Positions 1 to 10,991 of a DNA stretch of 64,000 nt are shown one piece after another. The notes under the pieces were generated by a model. It saw only the letters and a program-made list of their open reading frames with translations. It searched no databases and was not told the DNA's origin. Every line of letters begins with the position of its first letter. Position 1 is the first letter of the stretch. Origin of the DNA: Bos javanicus (taxonomy: Eukaryota; Chordata; Mammalia; Artiodactyla; Bovidae); NCBI RefSeq assembly GCF_032452875.1, contig NC_083890.1, positions 45,878,483-45,942,482 on the forward strand, written 5' to 3'. The position numbers and the translations under genes were made by a program.

Positions 1-86
1 CTAGTTCCCTGACCAGGGATTGAACCCAGGTCCCCTGAATTGGGAGTGCGGAGTCTTAGCCACTGGACCACCAGGGAAATCCCTGG
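1..86 (-). mobile_element. tRNA-derived SINE (CHR type), cut by window edge
   Basis: Reads as the reverse complement of the head of a CHR-type tRNA-Glu SINE: 'gattgaaccc' B-box complement and 'ccaccagggaaatccc' end. A T-rich stretch follows to about 118. Confidence 0.8.
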
Positions 87-3000
87 TTTTTGTTTTTGTT
101 TTTGTTTTCTGGTTTTTGTTTTTAACCACTCCATGCCACACATGAAATTCCCTATAACTGCTGCTTTGCATATTGCTTTCTAAGACTGCAGATTTGTTCA
201 CTCTAAGATCCAGGGGGGAAAAAAATCCCTAAAAATCTTAGCAGGGTCATTTTCTTTGTACAGGGCTGTTGCCGAAAGCAACAGCCCTTTACAAACCCAG
301 ATCTGGTCTTTAAAGTAGGGTTTTCTGCTATTAGTCTGCTCTTTGTATTTCTTTGGTGCAGACTTAGGTGGCCACTGGTTAAGTTCACAGATAGCGGACC
401 GTGGATTGGAGCACAGTCTGGCTTGAACTGGTGCCCCCAGGAAGAACTTGGCGTTGAGCAGCCTTCCCAAGACGAACCGGCTGCTTTGGAAAAACAGAGA
501 GAGGGAGAACAGGCCTGTTGCTGTTGACCAGGGGAAGAAGGACTTCAGGAAAATTCCCAGAAAACCTGAATGGGCTAGAAGATGTGGTCTGAAGCTGACC
601 CAGTAAGATCTGGCAAAGGGATCTAGACTCTGTGTGCGTGTTGTGTGTGTGTGGTGACAGAGAGGGTGGCTGATTTGAAGCTGAGTTGGCAGCAGTGCTG
701 ATGAGCATATAAAACGTTATTTCCATTTGATTCAATTCAGTAAATATTTATTCTTATTCCACTGGATGCTCCCTATGTTGAGCTGCCAAAAATATAAAAG
801 ACCCCAAAGAGATAGTAGTTGTCAGGGCAATATGATATCCATGTTCACAGTTATAGGGCAAAGAAGATGATAGAATGACATAAAGGAGTTACAACAGAGG
901 TTTACAAAATTGAGACCAAAAATCAATGAACATTTCCCATGTGACAAGGCCTTGAATGTAGACATATTCAGGCCATGATGTAAACAGGAGAAATCAAAGA
1001 GGATGACTCAAAGAAAGAGGAAGAAAAGTAGCAAAGGCAGAAACACAAAGCATGGTTTTTCTGGAGTGTCCCTTTCAGGGAAGGCAGCCTTGGGCATTAA
1101 TTAATCAGTGACATTGATGTGGCGTTCCACAGGGCTTTGCAAACGTCCAACATCCAACGTCCTATGTTGAGAGGATTGGATTGAATAATTCAGGAAGCTG
1201 TTGTTGAATGTCACTGAGGCTTCTGGAATTGAGAAGTTATTCTTCGAAGAAAAATATGTCAGGAGTGTTAGAATGACTTGAAGAGGGAGACTTGTGGGCC
1301 AGAGACACCACATTGATGGGTCTAAAGATTATCTCGAGAGGTGGGCACCACAGGCTGGAGTCAGAGCAGTAATGATGGGCCCACAATGGTGATGCTTACT
1401 GGGCACACGCAGAGCACATGGAATGTGCTGATTAGGGCTGGGGGCTGGAAGAGACGTCAGCGGACTTGGAGGATGGCGGTGCCTGGGGTTCTCAGGAAGG
1501 GGGCTGTGAGAAGTAGGCAACAAAATGGGGAGGTGTGAGCAAGGGCCAGTGGGCGCCTCGGGAATAGATACCCAAAGGCCTGGGAGGAACGCAGACAGGG
1601 CCTGGGGAACACAGTGGAGACTTGTGATTCATCAGGACAGAATGGGGTCGAGCTTGGAGGCCGAGGAGGCCACCAAGGAAGATGGAACAGCAAGAGCCAA
1701 AAAGCAAACCTGGTAAAGACTCTCGAGGGATGTTTACTGAGACCTAAACTCTCCCCAGTTCTACATTTCACTGAGACTACATTTCAACTGAGAGTTGAGT
1801 GGCTCTCAATCAACTATTATCCAAGTCTCAGTTCAGTAGTCAGTGACCAAGAATATGAAAAGAATGGAATCCACTTAAATACGTTTCCAAAGAGGGGTTA
1901 TAAAAGCAATGCCTTCTAACACACATGGCAACTTTTTCCTAAGGTGGAAGCCATCGCTCAAAGTTCTGTGTGACAAAGTATTGTCCAAAGACTGCTGGCT
2001 TCAGACAATCATTTCTTCATGGCACTTATATCTCTCTGTCTGCCTTTTAGGAGTAAGAACAACTTTTCGAAAAGAGCGATTATATATGATGCACTGAGGA
2101 TTGGAGCCAGAACCCTAAATTAGAAGTAGGATGATTTGAATTTGGGCCCTGACCTTGCCAATTCCTAGCCAATAAATAAACTCAACAAACATTTAGAGAA
2201 GGCACTCATATCACAGATAGGCTGGGTTTCAAAGTCGACAGGTACGGGGAAGACAGCGTGCAGTCAGAAGTCCTCTGGAGGAAGGCCCTGGGAAGAAGCC
2301 ACAGTCTCTCCATAATTCCAGCACGGCACATTCTCCCTTGAATCTGGGTCCAGAGAGTGACTTCTTACGAGCACCAGATGGACAGCTTGGCTTTAGCTGA
2401 GGAGCCGAGTCATGAGATCACACTGTCTCTTTAAGGTCGGTGAGCCCCAAAAACCAATACCCCCTCGCGAGAATAAGCAGAATCCACCTGTTGACCCTAG
2501 ACTCATTGTGTGGAATGGTGGGCAGGGGAGGGATGACCATTTAAACTTACATACACTGTGTGTGTGCACATGTGTGTGTGAGAGAGACAGAGAGAGAGAA
2601 TCTAGTTGAGTTTGCGAAGTTAAGTGACTCTGAGGAGCCGGGACTCCATTGCTCGTTTGCCAGTCATTGTACAGGGAATAAGGAAAAAAGAAATTGGCAG
2701 ATGCCGGTTCTTCCCTCGCAGGTCAGTCTCCCAGGGCCTCTCGGAACATAGACGCAGCACCACAAGACTCACAGTACATGGGATACAGGGGGATGGAGTC
2801 CATCGGAGCGAGCATCAGGAAAGGCTCTCTAGAGAATGTGACTCTAAGCTGAGTCTTTGAAGAAAAGCACAGGCCAATCAGAGGAGGGAGAGGGAGGCAG
2901 AGCCTTCTAGAGCCTTCTGGTGGAGGGGACCCGCAAGAGTCAAGGCAGGGAAGCTGAGCCCTTCGAAGGTCAAGGGGGCCACCCGGCAATGAGCCCCCTT

Positions 3001-3389
3001 CCAGCAGAAGGGCTGCGGTGTCATGCTTCGGTAACGGGGATCCATGCCTAGCATCTAAGGAGAGAGACGTGGTCACAGGACCGATGTGCTTTTATCAAGG
3101 TCATTCCATCTCTGGAGGATGGATTAAAGCAGGCTGAGAACGGCATCAGGGGAAGTTGTTAGGAAAGGAAGTTAGACTATCGTTGGAGAGAGATAAGCAG
3201 AGAGGGGGTGATGGCACTGGACTTGGAAAGGAGGCCGACAGCCAGACCCCACTCATGGACCGTTCGCTTGGTCCCTGGTAGGACCCAAGCCCCTGCCTCC
3301 GCTGCCAATAACCCTATGAATGGGCGCTGCCAGGTCAAGTTTCCCCCGTGACCTTCACGCTAGGGCCTCGCCCACGTCAAGCTGGGTCC
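87..3389. other. No gene recognised; intronic sequence
   Basis: No conserved coding block is visible. There are short GT-rich (about 630-652) and TG/AG (about 2548-2600) simple repeats. From about 2805 to 3205 the text resembles an ancient mammalian repeat also glimpsed near 9.1, 35.9 and 59.5 kb; I cannot name the family. Confidence 0.5.
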
Positions 3390-3725
3390 AGCTCTCACCC
3401 TCGGTCCTTCGGGCCCAGCCACACTGGCTGCTTTTCTGGCTCCTGGACATGTGGAACCCGTGCTCACCTTGGGGTCTCTGCAAGCCCTCACCCCCCTACC
3501 AGGAACCCCCTACTCGTTCCCACGGCCCTCCTCACTTTGGAGCTGCAGTTCACATCTGCTTTCACCAAGAGGTTGGTCCCTTCCTGGGTCGGCCTGCTCA
3601 TTTCCTTCATGGCGCTTGGAGTCTCTGATTATCTTATCAGTCTACTTTTTATTGTCTGTCTCCTACTTCTAGAATATTCCATGAAAGGAGGGGCCTTATC
3701 TGTTACTCACTGTTATATACTTGAA
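3390..3725 (+). mobile_element. L2 LINE 3' fragment
   Basis: Shows the usual L2 3' pattern: a C-rich part, then 'tattgtctgtctcctac', 'tagaatattccatgaaagg' and a 'ttactcactgttat' end. Old and diverged. Confidence 0.6.
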
Positions 3726-3735
3726 AGTAAAGGCG

Positions 3736-3950
3736 ATAGTCGCTCAGTCGTGTCCGACTCTTTTGTGACCCCATGGCCTACAGCCCACCAGGCTCCTCTG
3801 TCCGTGGGATTCTCCAGGCAAGAACACTGGAGTGGGTAGGAAGAAGGGTAGGAGTCCCTTCTCCTGGGAATCTTCCTGACCCAGGGATAGAACCCAGGTT
3901 TTCTGCATTGCAGAGAGATTCTTTACCATCTGAGCCACAGGGAAGCCTAG
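3736..3950 (-). mobile_element. Bov-tA SINE
   Basis: Carries 'gtcgctcagtcgtgtccgac' at one end and 'gagccacagggaagcc' (reverse of the tRNA-derived head) at the other. Ruminant-specific. Confidence 0.92.
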
Positions 3951-4059
3951 AATATACTTACTCACTATTACATTCAGACTCAGGACAGTGTCCAAGTGCT
4001 CAGTACCGTGGGGAGAAGGATAAATTATGAGTTTGCAACTAACATAGACACACTCCCCT

Positions 4060-4268
4060 CCAGTCTTCGCTCAGTCTTGTTCGACTCTTTGCTACCTCAT
4101 GGGACTGTGGCCCGCCAGGCTCCTCTCTCCATGGGATTCTCCGGGCAAGAATACTGGAGTGGGTTGTTGCCATTCCCTTTTCCAGGGGATCTTCCCAACC
4201 CAGGGATTGAATCTGGGTCTCCTGCATTGCAGGCAAATTCTTTCCCATCTGAGCCACCAAGGAAGCCC
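4060..4268 (-). mobile_element. Bov-tA SINE
   Basis: Nearly full length in reverse orientation, ending 'gagccaccaaggaagccc'. It is the second of three BovA-type copies within 700 bases. Confidence 0.92.
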
Positions 4269-4277
4269 ACAGACACA

Positions 4278-4420
4278 CTGCTGCTGCTGCTGCTAAGTTG
4301 CTTCCGTCGTGTCTGGCTCTGTGCGACCCCAGGGACGGCAGCCCACCAGGCTCCTCCATCCCTGGGATTCTCCAGGCAAGAACACTGGAGTGGGTTGCCA
4401 TTTCCTTCTCCAATGCATAA
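4278..4420 (-). mobile_element. BovA monomer (half of a Bov-A2 SINE)
   Basis: Starts with a (CTG)n run followed by 'ctaagttgcttccgtcgtg' and ends at 'tccttctccaatgcat', the linker between Bov-A2 halves. Only one half is present. Confidence 0.88.
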
Positions 4421-4431
4421 AATAGATAACC

Positions 4432-4587
4432 AGGACTCCTCTGCTGGTCCAGTGGCTAAGATTCCGTGCACCCATGCAGGGGGCCAGGGTTTGATCTCTG
4501 GTCAGGAAACTAGATTCTGAATGCCACAATTAAAGATCCCATGCGCCGCAACTACGGCCTGGGGCAACCAAATAAACAAATAAACAT
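4432..4587 (+). mobile_element. CHR-type tRNA SINE
   Basis: Head 'ctggtccagtggctaagatt', then a 'gggtttgatctctggtcag' B box, ending in an 'aaataaacaaataaac' tail. Confidence 0.85.
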
Positions 4588-4925
4588 CTGAAAAGATAGA
4601 GAATCCATAAGGATCTGCTGTATAGCACAGTAAACTCTACTCGATATTTGGTAATAACTTTTAAGGGGAAATAATCTGAAAGGGATATATATATATACAT
4701 ATGTATGTATAAGTGACAGAGAAGACAATGGCACCCCACTCCATTGTTCTTGCCTGGAGAATCCCAGGGACGGGGGAGCCTGGTGGGCTGCCGTCCCTGG
4801 GGTCGCACAGAGTTGGACACGACTGAAGTGACTTAGCAATGTATAAGTGAATCACTTTGCTATATACCTGAAACTAATACAACATTGTAAACCAACTATA
4901 TATCAATAAAATAAATTTACTGAAT
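4588..4925 (+). mobile_element. L1 LINE 3' end, interrupted by a SINE
   Basis: Contains the L1 3' landmarks 'ggatctgctgtatagcaca', 'gtgaatcactttgctatata' and 'accaactatatatcaataaa'. A BovA unit interrupts it at 4717-4838. Confidence 0.8.
4717..4838 (+). mobile_element. BovA SINE inserted into L1, with 12-bp target-site duplication
   Basis: Flanked by perfect direct repeats atgtataagtga at 4705-4716 and 4839-4850. The repeats fix both ends and show that it arrived after the L1. Confidence 0.92.
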
Positions 4926-5019
4926 GAATATCTATATTACAGGTGAAGAATATGATAATAATAACAGTAACAACAATAAAAAAAATGAACAGTCAAAATA
5001 TGTGCTGGGCACTGGCCAA

Positions 5020-5200
5020 ACTCATTGAAGCCTCACAGATCTGACATAAATATCATTATTTCTTCCATTTTACAGATGGGGGAACTGAGGCGCCCACATT
5101 TAGGTAACTTGTCCAGTTACCTGCCTTGTAAATGGCAGAGCAGTCGGTCTGGCTCCCGGGTCCAGCCTCAACATCTATGCTACACGGCTACTCTGATGAC
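5020..5200 (-). mobile_element. MIR SINE
   Basis: Includes the antisense MIR core 'ccattttacagatggggga' and 'actgaggc', with a reverse tRNA-like part toward 5200. Ancient mammalian repeat. Confidence 0.75.
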
Positions 5201-5204
5201 TCCC

Positions 5205-6000
5205 CGAGCTGCTGCTGGGACTGTCAGGAATAAAAACCTTTCTTTTCTCCCAGGGGGGCCAGCTGTGAGAAACAAACACTTGGGGCTACTTTAGAGTCTC
5301 TCTGACACCATGTGGGGATGGAAAAACTGAAAAACATCAACTCAGAGACAGAGTGACCATCTCAGACCAAACTGGGACTTTCCTGGCTTTAGCATAGAAA
5401 GTCCCATGCCCAAGATGCTCCCTCAGACTTGGGCACACAGGGACAACTGGTCACCTTACAGAGAGGTCTCTGGTGTATGAGTCCCAAATACACTGTCCAA
5501 GCCTTGGTCTAGCTTTACTTGGAGGCCCTCCTTGGACACCTCAGTTCTATTGACGTGATCCGGTAAGTCCTGCTGTGTTTGTTTAAGCAACTTTGAGTTA
5601 CATTTCTGTCACATGCACTTCAAAGAGTCAAAACACACACCCAAAGAAAGTCCACATATAAATAAAACTCAAAGTCAAAAAAGCAAAATAAATCAAAGTA
5701 AGAAACACGCCATTTTTAGGACTGAAAAATGAGGAAATGTGGTCATTTCTGAGGTTGAGGTAATCTATTTGACAAAGGGGCTCAAAAAAAAAAAAGTATA
5801 CAAAATGGAAAGAGGAAAAGGCAAATGAAAACATTCTAATGGAAGAAAAGCCTCATGGCATGAGAAAGGTCAGAGGAATGATGAGCAAAAATCCAAAAGA
5901 ACAGGGAGGGGGTGGAAAAGGAGCTGAAGCCAAAGCATGGAGCAGTTCTGCCTTTTCTTTTTCTCTTAAACTATTCTAAGCCTGTTTTGTTTTTGTTTTT
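5205..6000. other. No gene recognised
   Basis: AT-rich intron sequence with a poly-A run near 5786. No conserved reading frame, RNA gene or clear repeat seen. Confidence 0.5.
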
Positions 6001-6002
6001 TT

Positions 6003-6219
6003 TTGGCTGCGACATGCAGGTTCCTTAGCTGTGGTGCACAGGATCTTCATTTCCAGACCAGGGATCGAACCCATGGCCCCTGCACCGTAAGGCAGGGTCT
6101 TAGCCACTGGACCGCTGCTGCTGCTGCTGCTGCTAAGTCGCTTCAGTCGTGTCCGACTCTGTGCGACCCCATAGATGGCAGCCCACCAGGCTCCCCCGTC
6201 CCTGGGCGCCAGGGAAGTC
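6003..6219 (-). mobile_element. CHR-type SINE split by a BovA insertion
   Basis: The left part runs 6003-6114 and the last 13 bases 'cgccagggaagtc' reappear at 6207-6219. A BovA unit lies between them. Confidence 0.8.
6115..6206 (-). mobile_element. BovA fragment nested in a SINE
   Basis: Starts with (CTG)n, continues 'ctaagtcgcttcagtcgtg' and stops at 'gtccctggg'. It is truncated with respect to a full BovA half. Confidence 0.85.
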
Positions 6220-7026
6220 TAGTTTTAGGTTTTCGTTAGATCTACTGTAAGGTGGGGCAAGACAACTGAGCTTCTTATGGAAGGGACTGTGACCAGCAGT
6301 GGCTTCTGCAGATACTCAACAACCACATAAGACTTAAAACGTCTCAACGGTCTCTGGCACTCCGCCCTGGGGCAGACAAACCAAAGATAATGCTAAGGAA
6401 TACCCAGAATAACCAGAAAAAGCTTTTCTTCAGGTGACGGCAGTGATAACAAAGACTGGAGAAGTTGGGAAACATCAGCATGAACCAGAATTCATACCGG
6501 GGGCACAGGTTAGAGCCTCAGGCTCACCCTAAACCCCTCGCTCTACAGCATGAGTCAGAGAAATGCGTGCTCCTGAAGGGTTTCCTTTGAGAATGTGGCC
6601 AGAAGGTAGAAATCTAGATAATCCATCTGTACACAGCCCCACAGGATGGAATGAGAGCCACTCTTGCTGGCCTCCCCCAAAGAAGGATGTGAGACCAGGC
6701 TCCCCTGGGGCTCTCTCTGGCCTGGCCAGCACATTCTAACACAGTTGGAGAAAACCTAAGTGTTGGAAACCAAGAAGGAATTCATTGTCTCAATAGAAAG
6801 ACAACATGAAAAAAAAAAAAGCAGTGTGAGGATATGCAACTCAGTCCACCTCAATGAATATACTTTCACAGAGTCACTCATCTTAAACTGTTCTGCTTTA
6901 GTCTTCTGATACCATTCAGGAACAGGATCCTAGTGATGTTCATGGTCTTAGTCCTTTTTAGGTGTTTCAGGGAGCACAATATGCCTATGCAGGGTCTTTC
7001 TAACACAAACACTTTAGGATATTTAG
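6220..7026. other. No gene recognised
   Basis: Unclassified intron sequence; one poly-A run near 6810. Nothing supportable seen on either strand. Confidence 0.5.
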
Positions 7027-7223
7027 CGGGACTTCCCTGGTGGTCCGGTGGCTAAGACTGTTCTGCACTTTCAATGCAGGGCGCCCAGGTTCGATCCCTG
7101 GTCAGGGAACTAGAGCCAACCTGCCACAAGTAAGAGTTCGAAAGCCACAACTAAAGATCCCAAGGGTCGCCACTAAGACCTGGCACAGCCAAGGAGGTAA
7201 ATAAATAGCTACCTAAAAAAAGA
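7027..7223 (+). mobile_element. CHR-type tRNA SINE
   Basis: Nearly complete: head 'gggacttccctggtggtcc', B box 'ggttcgatccctggtcag', body with 'aactaaagatccc', and an 'aaataaatag' tail. Confidence 0.88.
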
Positions 7224-7977
7224 TCTTTTAGGGTGTTTAGGACAGACAGAAGGGAACTTTGAGGGAGGCAAGGAAAAGCACCATCTGAACTTGGAGAAGG
7301 ATGTTTATGCTGTTTATCGAAGGACTTTTCCCTTTGAAACTGACATGGAGAAGGGAAGAGCTGATATGGTCAAAGGGTGCCTGATAATTAAGAACCAGGC
7401 TCCCGCACTCTATCCTAAATCACAGAGAACGCTCAAGTGGAAAACCACTGGAGAGACTGGAGCACTGGCATCGCCTTTGAAGAAGGGGGCGTCCAGCACT
7501 TGGGCCAGAGCACATGACGGCTTACTTTCTTTGGCACCTGTGATTCGGGAAGGGCCCACCTATGGGCAGGATATCCTCCTGCTGGCTCCCTGAACCGGGA
7601 TACCACCCGGAATGGAAGAGAGGAAGGCAGCAAGCCCCTGGGAAGTGGCACATTATTCTGAAAGGCATCCCTTGAAGAATCAGATCACTGATGGTCCTCA
7701 TAGTGAAGCTCTCACCTCCAGTTTCCCGCAGGGGTGATGACGTGCACTTGCCAAGGCTAAGGGGCAGCAAGACTGAGGGAGTCTAGACTCACCAGTATCT
7801 CGGCCTTTCTACAAGTTCTCAACAGCTCCCTGCTATGTGTTTATGTGGTTCTGAGTATTGTGCCCTCTGCAAAAAAAAAAAAAAAAAAGGCATATATAGG
7901 AACAAAAAAAAAAGGTCTTGCCTATTGGGTCTTTTATTTTGTAGCTGGGGAGATAGGAGGTTCCAAGATATGACTTT
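7224..7977. other. No gene recognised
   Basis: Unclassified; A runs at about 7871-7888 and 7905-7914. No coding evidence. Confidence 0.5.
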
Positions 7978-8070
7978 TGTGGAAAATCCCTTGGACAGAA
8001 GAGCCTGGCAGGCTACAGTCCACGGAGTCACAAGAGTTAGACACGGCTTAGTGGCTAAACCACCACCACT
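7978..8070 (+). mobile_element. BovA/Bov-tA 3' fragment
   Basis: Holds 'ccttggacagaagagcctgg' and the end 'gttagacacggcttagtggc', then CCA-rich sequence. The 5' part is missing. Confidence 0.8.
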
Positions 8071-9124
8071 ACCATCCAGTCACCAAGAGAGGGCAGAAGG
8101 CAGGGAGCTACCCCACGAACCTACAGCAAAAATGGTCTTGTATCCCGAGCCTGTCGAGGTATATCATTCTCAGCCTCCTGCCTTCATTTCACCAGGGCTG
8201 GAAAGGAGAGGGGGACTAAGGGGAAAAAAAGGGGGCGGGAGAAGGGCGGTGAAAGATTATTTTTTCCTTGATTTTCTTAAGTTGATTTGACATTGGTAAG
8301 ACTAACCATCCTTCTGCTAAGCAAACACAGACATTTAACACTAACCCAAACCCATGTTTTTCCTACAATTTAGGCTTTTGTGAAGTTACAGCTGCCTTCA
8401 TCTCAGCATGATATCTCCGGAACCACGTGCCTAGAATCAAACCATTATAAATCTCAAGGGGATAGTGAAAACACAAAGGGAATAAATATTTAAATATGAA
8501 AACCAGCCTCTCAGTACCTTATGTTCCCCACTTAGACACTCAAGATGGAAACAACATGTAAAAGGTGACAAGGCGGAGGCCCTGGAAGAGGGAGGTCCGG
8601 ACACGGAGTGTGCACTGATGGGAGCGAGCCCTGTTCCCCAGCCAGTCACCCTGGGACTCAGAGACCAAACACGGCGTTTTCCAGAGAATGCTGGCATGTT
8701 TATTGCCCAGCAGGCCCTGCCCTGCAGCCTAAGAGCATCTACCAGCGTTTCCAACTTGGCAGCCCCCCAAAAACCAGAACAATGATTGCTTTTCTCTAGC
8801 TATAATAATGCTGTCAAGTTCATCAGAGATCCATTTTGTATTTTTCAGTGAGTGCAAAGCATGCTGTTTCCTTCAGAAGAAATCCTATCATGTTTTATTT
8901 AGTTTTAAAAATCAATGGTCTGGTCCATTAGCACAGGTAGAACTGCTCTGATGAGAAAGGAAAAAGCTTCTCCTGGAATCTCATTATTTATCTGAAGTTA
9001 GAAATAAATATATTTTTAAAATGATGTGGTACATGCATGAGTCCAAATATTTCTCTGCCCACTGGGTCTTAGGGAGACAGCTGTGGCACCGCAGTAAAGC
9101 CTCATGCTTTGCCATTCATTCATT
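8071..9124. other. No gene recognised
   Basis: No repeat or gene identified with confidence; A/T-rich toward 9000. Confidence 0.45.
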
Positions 9125-9340
9125 CATTTTTTTATTGAGCATTTACCGTGTGTTCTTTGCATAGAGGATACAGCAGGTAACAAAATAGAAAATGACCTGC
9201 TTCATGGAGCTAATGCGAAGAAGGCCAAAAACAAACGCATTCAAAAAAGTAGATTTAATAATTCCAGAAGATGATAAAAATCTCTGAAGGAAAAGAGAGG
9301 GATGATCAGTTCAGCTTCTCAGAGTTGATGACATCTGGCT
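9125..9340 (+). repeat. Ancient mammalian interspersed repeat, family not named
   Basis: The text 'attgagcatttaccgtgtgt' followed by 'ggatacagcaggtaacaaaa' and 'cttcatggagctaa' is a common mammalian repeat motif. I cannot assign the family securely. Confidence 0.5.
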
Positions 9341-9710
9341 GATAAGGGGGAATCTAGGAATGGGCAGGGGAGTGGCCAAGCCAATGGCCCTGGGGTTACA
9401 GCAAGTCTGACAAATCTGGGGAGAAGAAAATCACCAGCGGGGATGGGGTGCAATTCATCCTGACTGCGGTAAAGATTTAATAAGATGCTAAATGCAAGAG
9501 AACAAGACCAACTGCAGATCAATACCACCAATGTTTGGCTTGGTTAGACTACTGAATTGTCACCTAAAGAACATCAATTCTTTCAGGGTTTAGAAAGAAT
9601 TCAGGTGAAAACCACACACTTCAGCTTTTATCTCCTAATCAAAAAGGTGCAGGCTCTCAAAAAGCCCTTTCAAGTACAGAATGTCGCCTTCACGTGAAAT
9701 AGGGAATCCC

Positions 9711-9716
9711 ACATAC
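9711..9716 (-). other. GCNT2: 5' splice site of exon 1B
   Basis: CCAG/GTATGT on the minus strand. It splits the glycine codon after one base (phase 1), the same phase and intron start as exons 1A and X. All can therefore join the same downstream exon 2 in frame. Confidence 0.9.
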
Positions 9717-10635
9717 CTGGAATCCTATTGAGCGTCACCCAGAAATGTTCATCCGGACTGAAGGTGTCTTTGGACCATTGGAGCAAGTCAAGGGCCCGTG
9801 GGTCGTGGAGAACAAAGTTGGTAAACTCTCTGGACAGGGCCACATAGGCAGAGCCAAAGTAGATGGTGAGATTGTGGGGAGGAGGCGGCTTCAAGGCTGT
9901 GGTTCTTATCACATAGGAAAGCTCTTTGCCCAGGTGCTCCCGGTGGACATACTTAGTCCGCCCAACTGCGTGAGCTGGGGGCAGCACCCCGGGGGTGATG
10001 TTTTTCCCTTTAAATCCCTTCAGATACTGAACGATCTCCCTGTTGGTTTTCAGGGGGAAATCTTGCCCACAGGTGTTGAGGGCGTATTTCCAGGGAACCT
10101 CCAAGGCTGCAAGATCTTTGATGCAGTTCAGGTCAGCCTGGAGCCTGGAAATCCCACCATAGACCACGGGCTCCATCTTGGAAGCCAGAAAAGCATTTGG
10201 GAAGCAGCTCAGTAACTGCTCCACTGAGTCTTTAAATTCAACTGTCGCTTTCTCATCCACATGAACACAGTAGACATTCTGAGGCATGTAAATAGCCCTG
10301 AAGAGCCTCGCAAAGGTGTCGAAGTTGTGATGGATGACCATGATATATGCCAAACGAAACTCGGCTTCTTCCTTTGATAAGGGTGCCGTGATGTAGTGGC
10401 TTTGGGTCAGGTACGCCTCGCAGGAAGACTTCTCATACATCATGAGTTTGTTTCTCCAAAGTAACGGTGTTTTGTCTTTGATAAGGGATGTGCAAACCTG
10501 AGTCAGCACCCAAGTGTCTGAGTTATTTAGCCTCTGGAAGCCTTGCTCTCCCCCAAAGTTGAACACACAAAACACGATGAAAACGATGACACAAGAGACA
10601 GAAATGATGAAGAGGGAACGCATCGGTGAAGGCAT
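9717..10635 (-). CDS. GCNT2: GCNT2 alternative first coding exon 1B (I-branching beta-1,6-GlcNAc-transferase, isoform B N-terminal part)
   Basis: This exon encodes the first 306 residues of a Golgi type II membrane enzyme that adds beta-1,6-GlcNAc branches to poly-N-acetyllactosamine, turning i antigen into I antigen. A short tail is followed by a signal anchor (about residues 7-25), a luminal stem and a GT14 'Branch' catalytic domain from about residue 75. Visible motifs are RLFRAIYMPQNVYCVHVDEKA, CGQDFPLKTN, KGKNITPGVLPP and SPDEHFWVTL. Glu296 in SPDE aligns with the catalytic base known in the related enzyme GCNT1. NNS (Asn37), NIT and NLT are possible N-glycosylation sites. I chose the ATG giving MPSPMR because it aligns with human isoform B; the frame extends 12 codons further, but only to a TTG. 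The exon ends ATT CCA G before GTATGT, phase 1. Adding about 94 residues from exons 2 and 3, which are outside the window, gives the known length of about 400. Intact, with no frameshift. Confidence 0.95.
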
Positions 10636-10834
10636 GCCTCCAAGAGGAGTTGAGGGTTCAAAGACCGTCAAGATCGGTTAAGTCCTCTCCCAAACTTACT
10701 TTTTCCCTCTGGGTTCTTAGCTTGGTGCATACTCCGGGCATTCCTGCCCTGAAGGGAGGGCTGGTGAATTTCCCGGGTTTCCACGCGGGAGTCCAGCCGC
10801 TGGCGCTCTCCCCAGGGTGATAGTAGCGACTGAT

Positions 10835-10842
10835 CCCGCCCC
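10835..10842 (-). promoter_or_regulatory. GC box (Sp1/KLF-type site)
   Basis: GGGGCGGG on the minus strand, about 200 bases upstream of the exon 1B ATG and inside the CpG-rich block. A plausible promoter element, but a short motif that can occur by chance in GC-rich DNA. Confidence 0.4.
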
Positions 10843-10977
10843 GGCCTCTGCCTCCCAAGCCGCCTTTGTCTACAACCCGCAGCAGGTTCTTTAAGCCCAG
10901 CCTCTTCCCCTTCCAGCGGCTTCCCGGCTCGCCGTAGCTGCCGGTTTCACTACAACTCCGGTCATTCTTTCCCCCCA

Positions 10978-10991
10978 CCCCCCCCCCCCCC
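10978..10991 (+). repeat. Poly-C tract (14 C; poly-G on the transcribed gene's strand)
   Basis: Fourteen uninterrupted C, preceded by six more C after one A. It lies in the CpG-rich flank about 345 bases upstream of the exon 1B ATG. It could be length-variable and could form G-quadruplex or i-motif structure. Confidence 0.85.

Noticed and set aside
7835..8290. Plus-strand frame of 151 codons
   Set aside because: It runs through a poly-A tract and a BovA fragment and resembles no protein. A chance frame.
1..9716. Search for GCNT2 exons 1C, 2 and 3
   Set aside because: I looked for the conserved C-terminal blocks on the minus strand and found none. They should lie outside the window.
9745..10215. 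Plus-strand frame of 156 codons across exon 1B, with similar antisense frames across 1A and X
   Set aside because: They are antisense shadows of the conserved GCNT2 coding exons. The codon pattern and protein matches are on the minus strand.
10636..10671. Possible 12-codon N-terminal extension of exon 1B
   Set aside because: The extended frame begins with TTG, not ATG, and the downstream ATG aligns with the human isoform B start.
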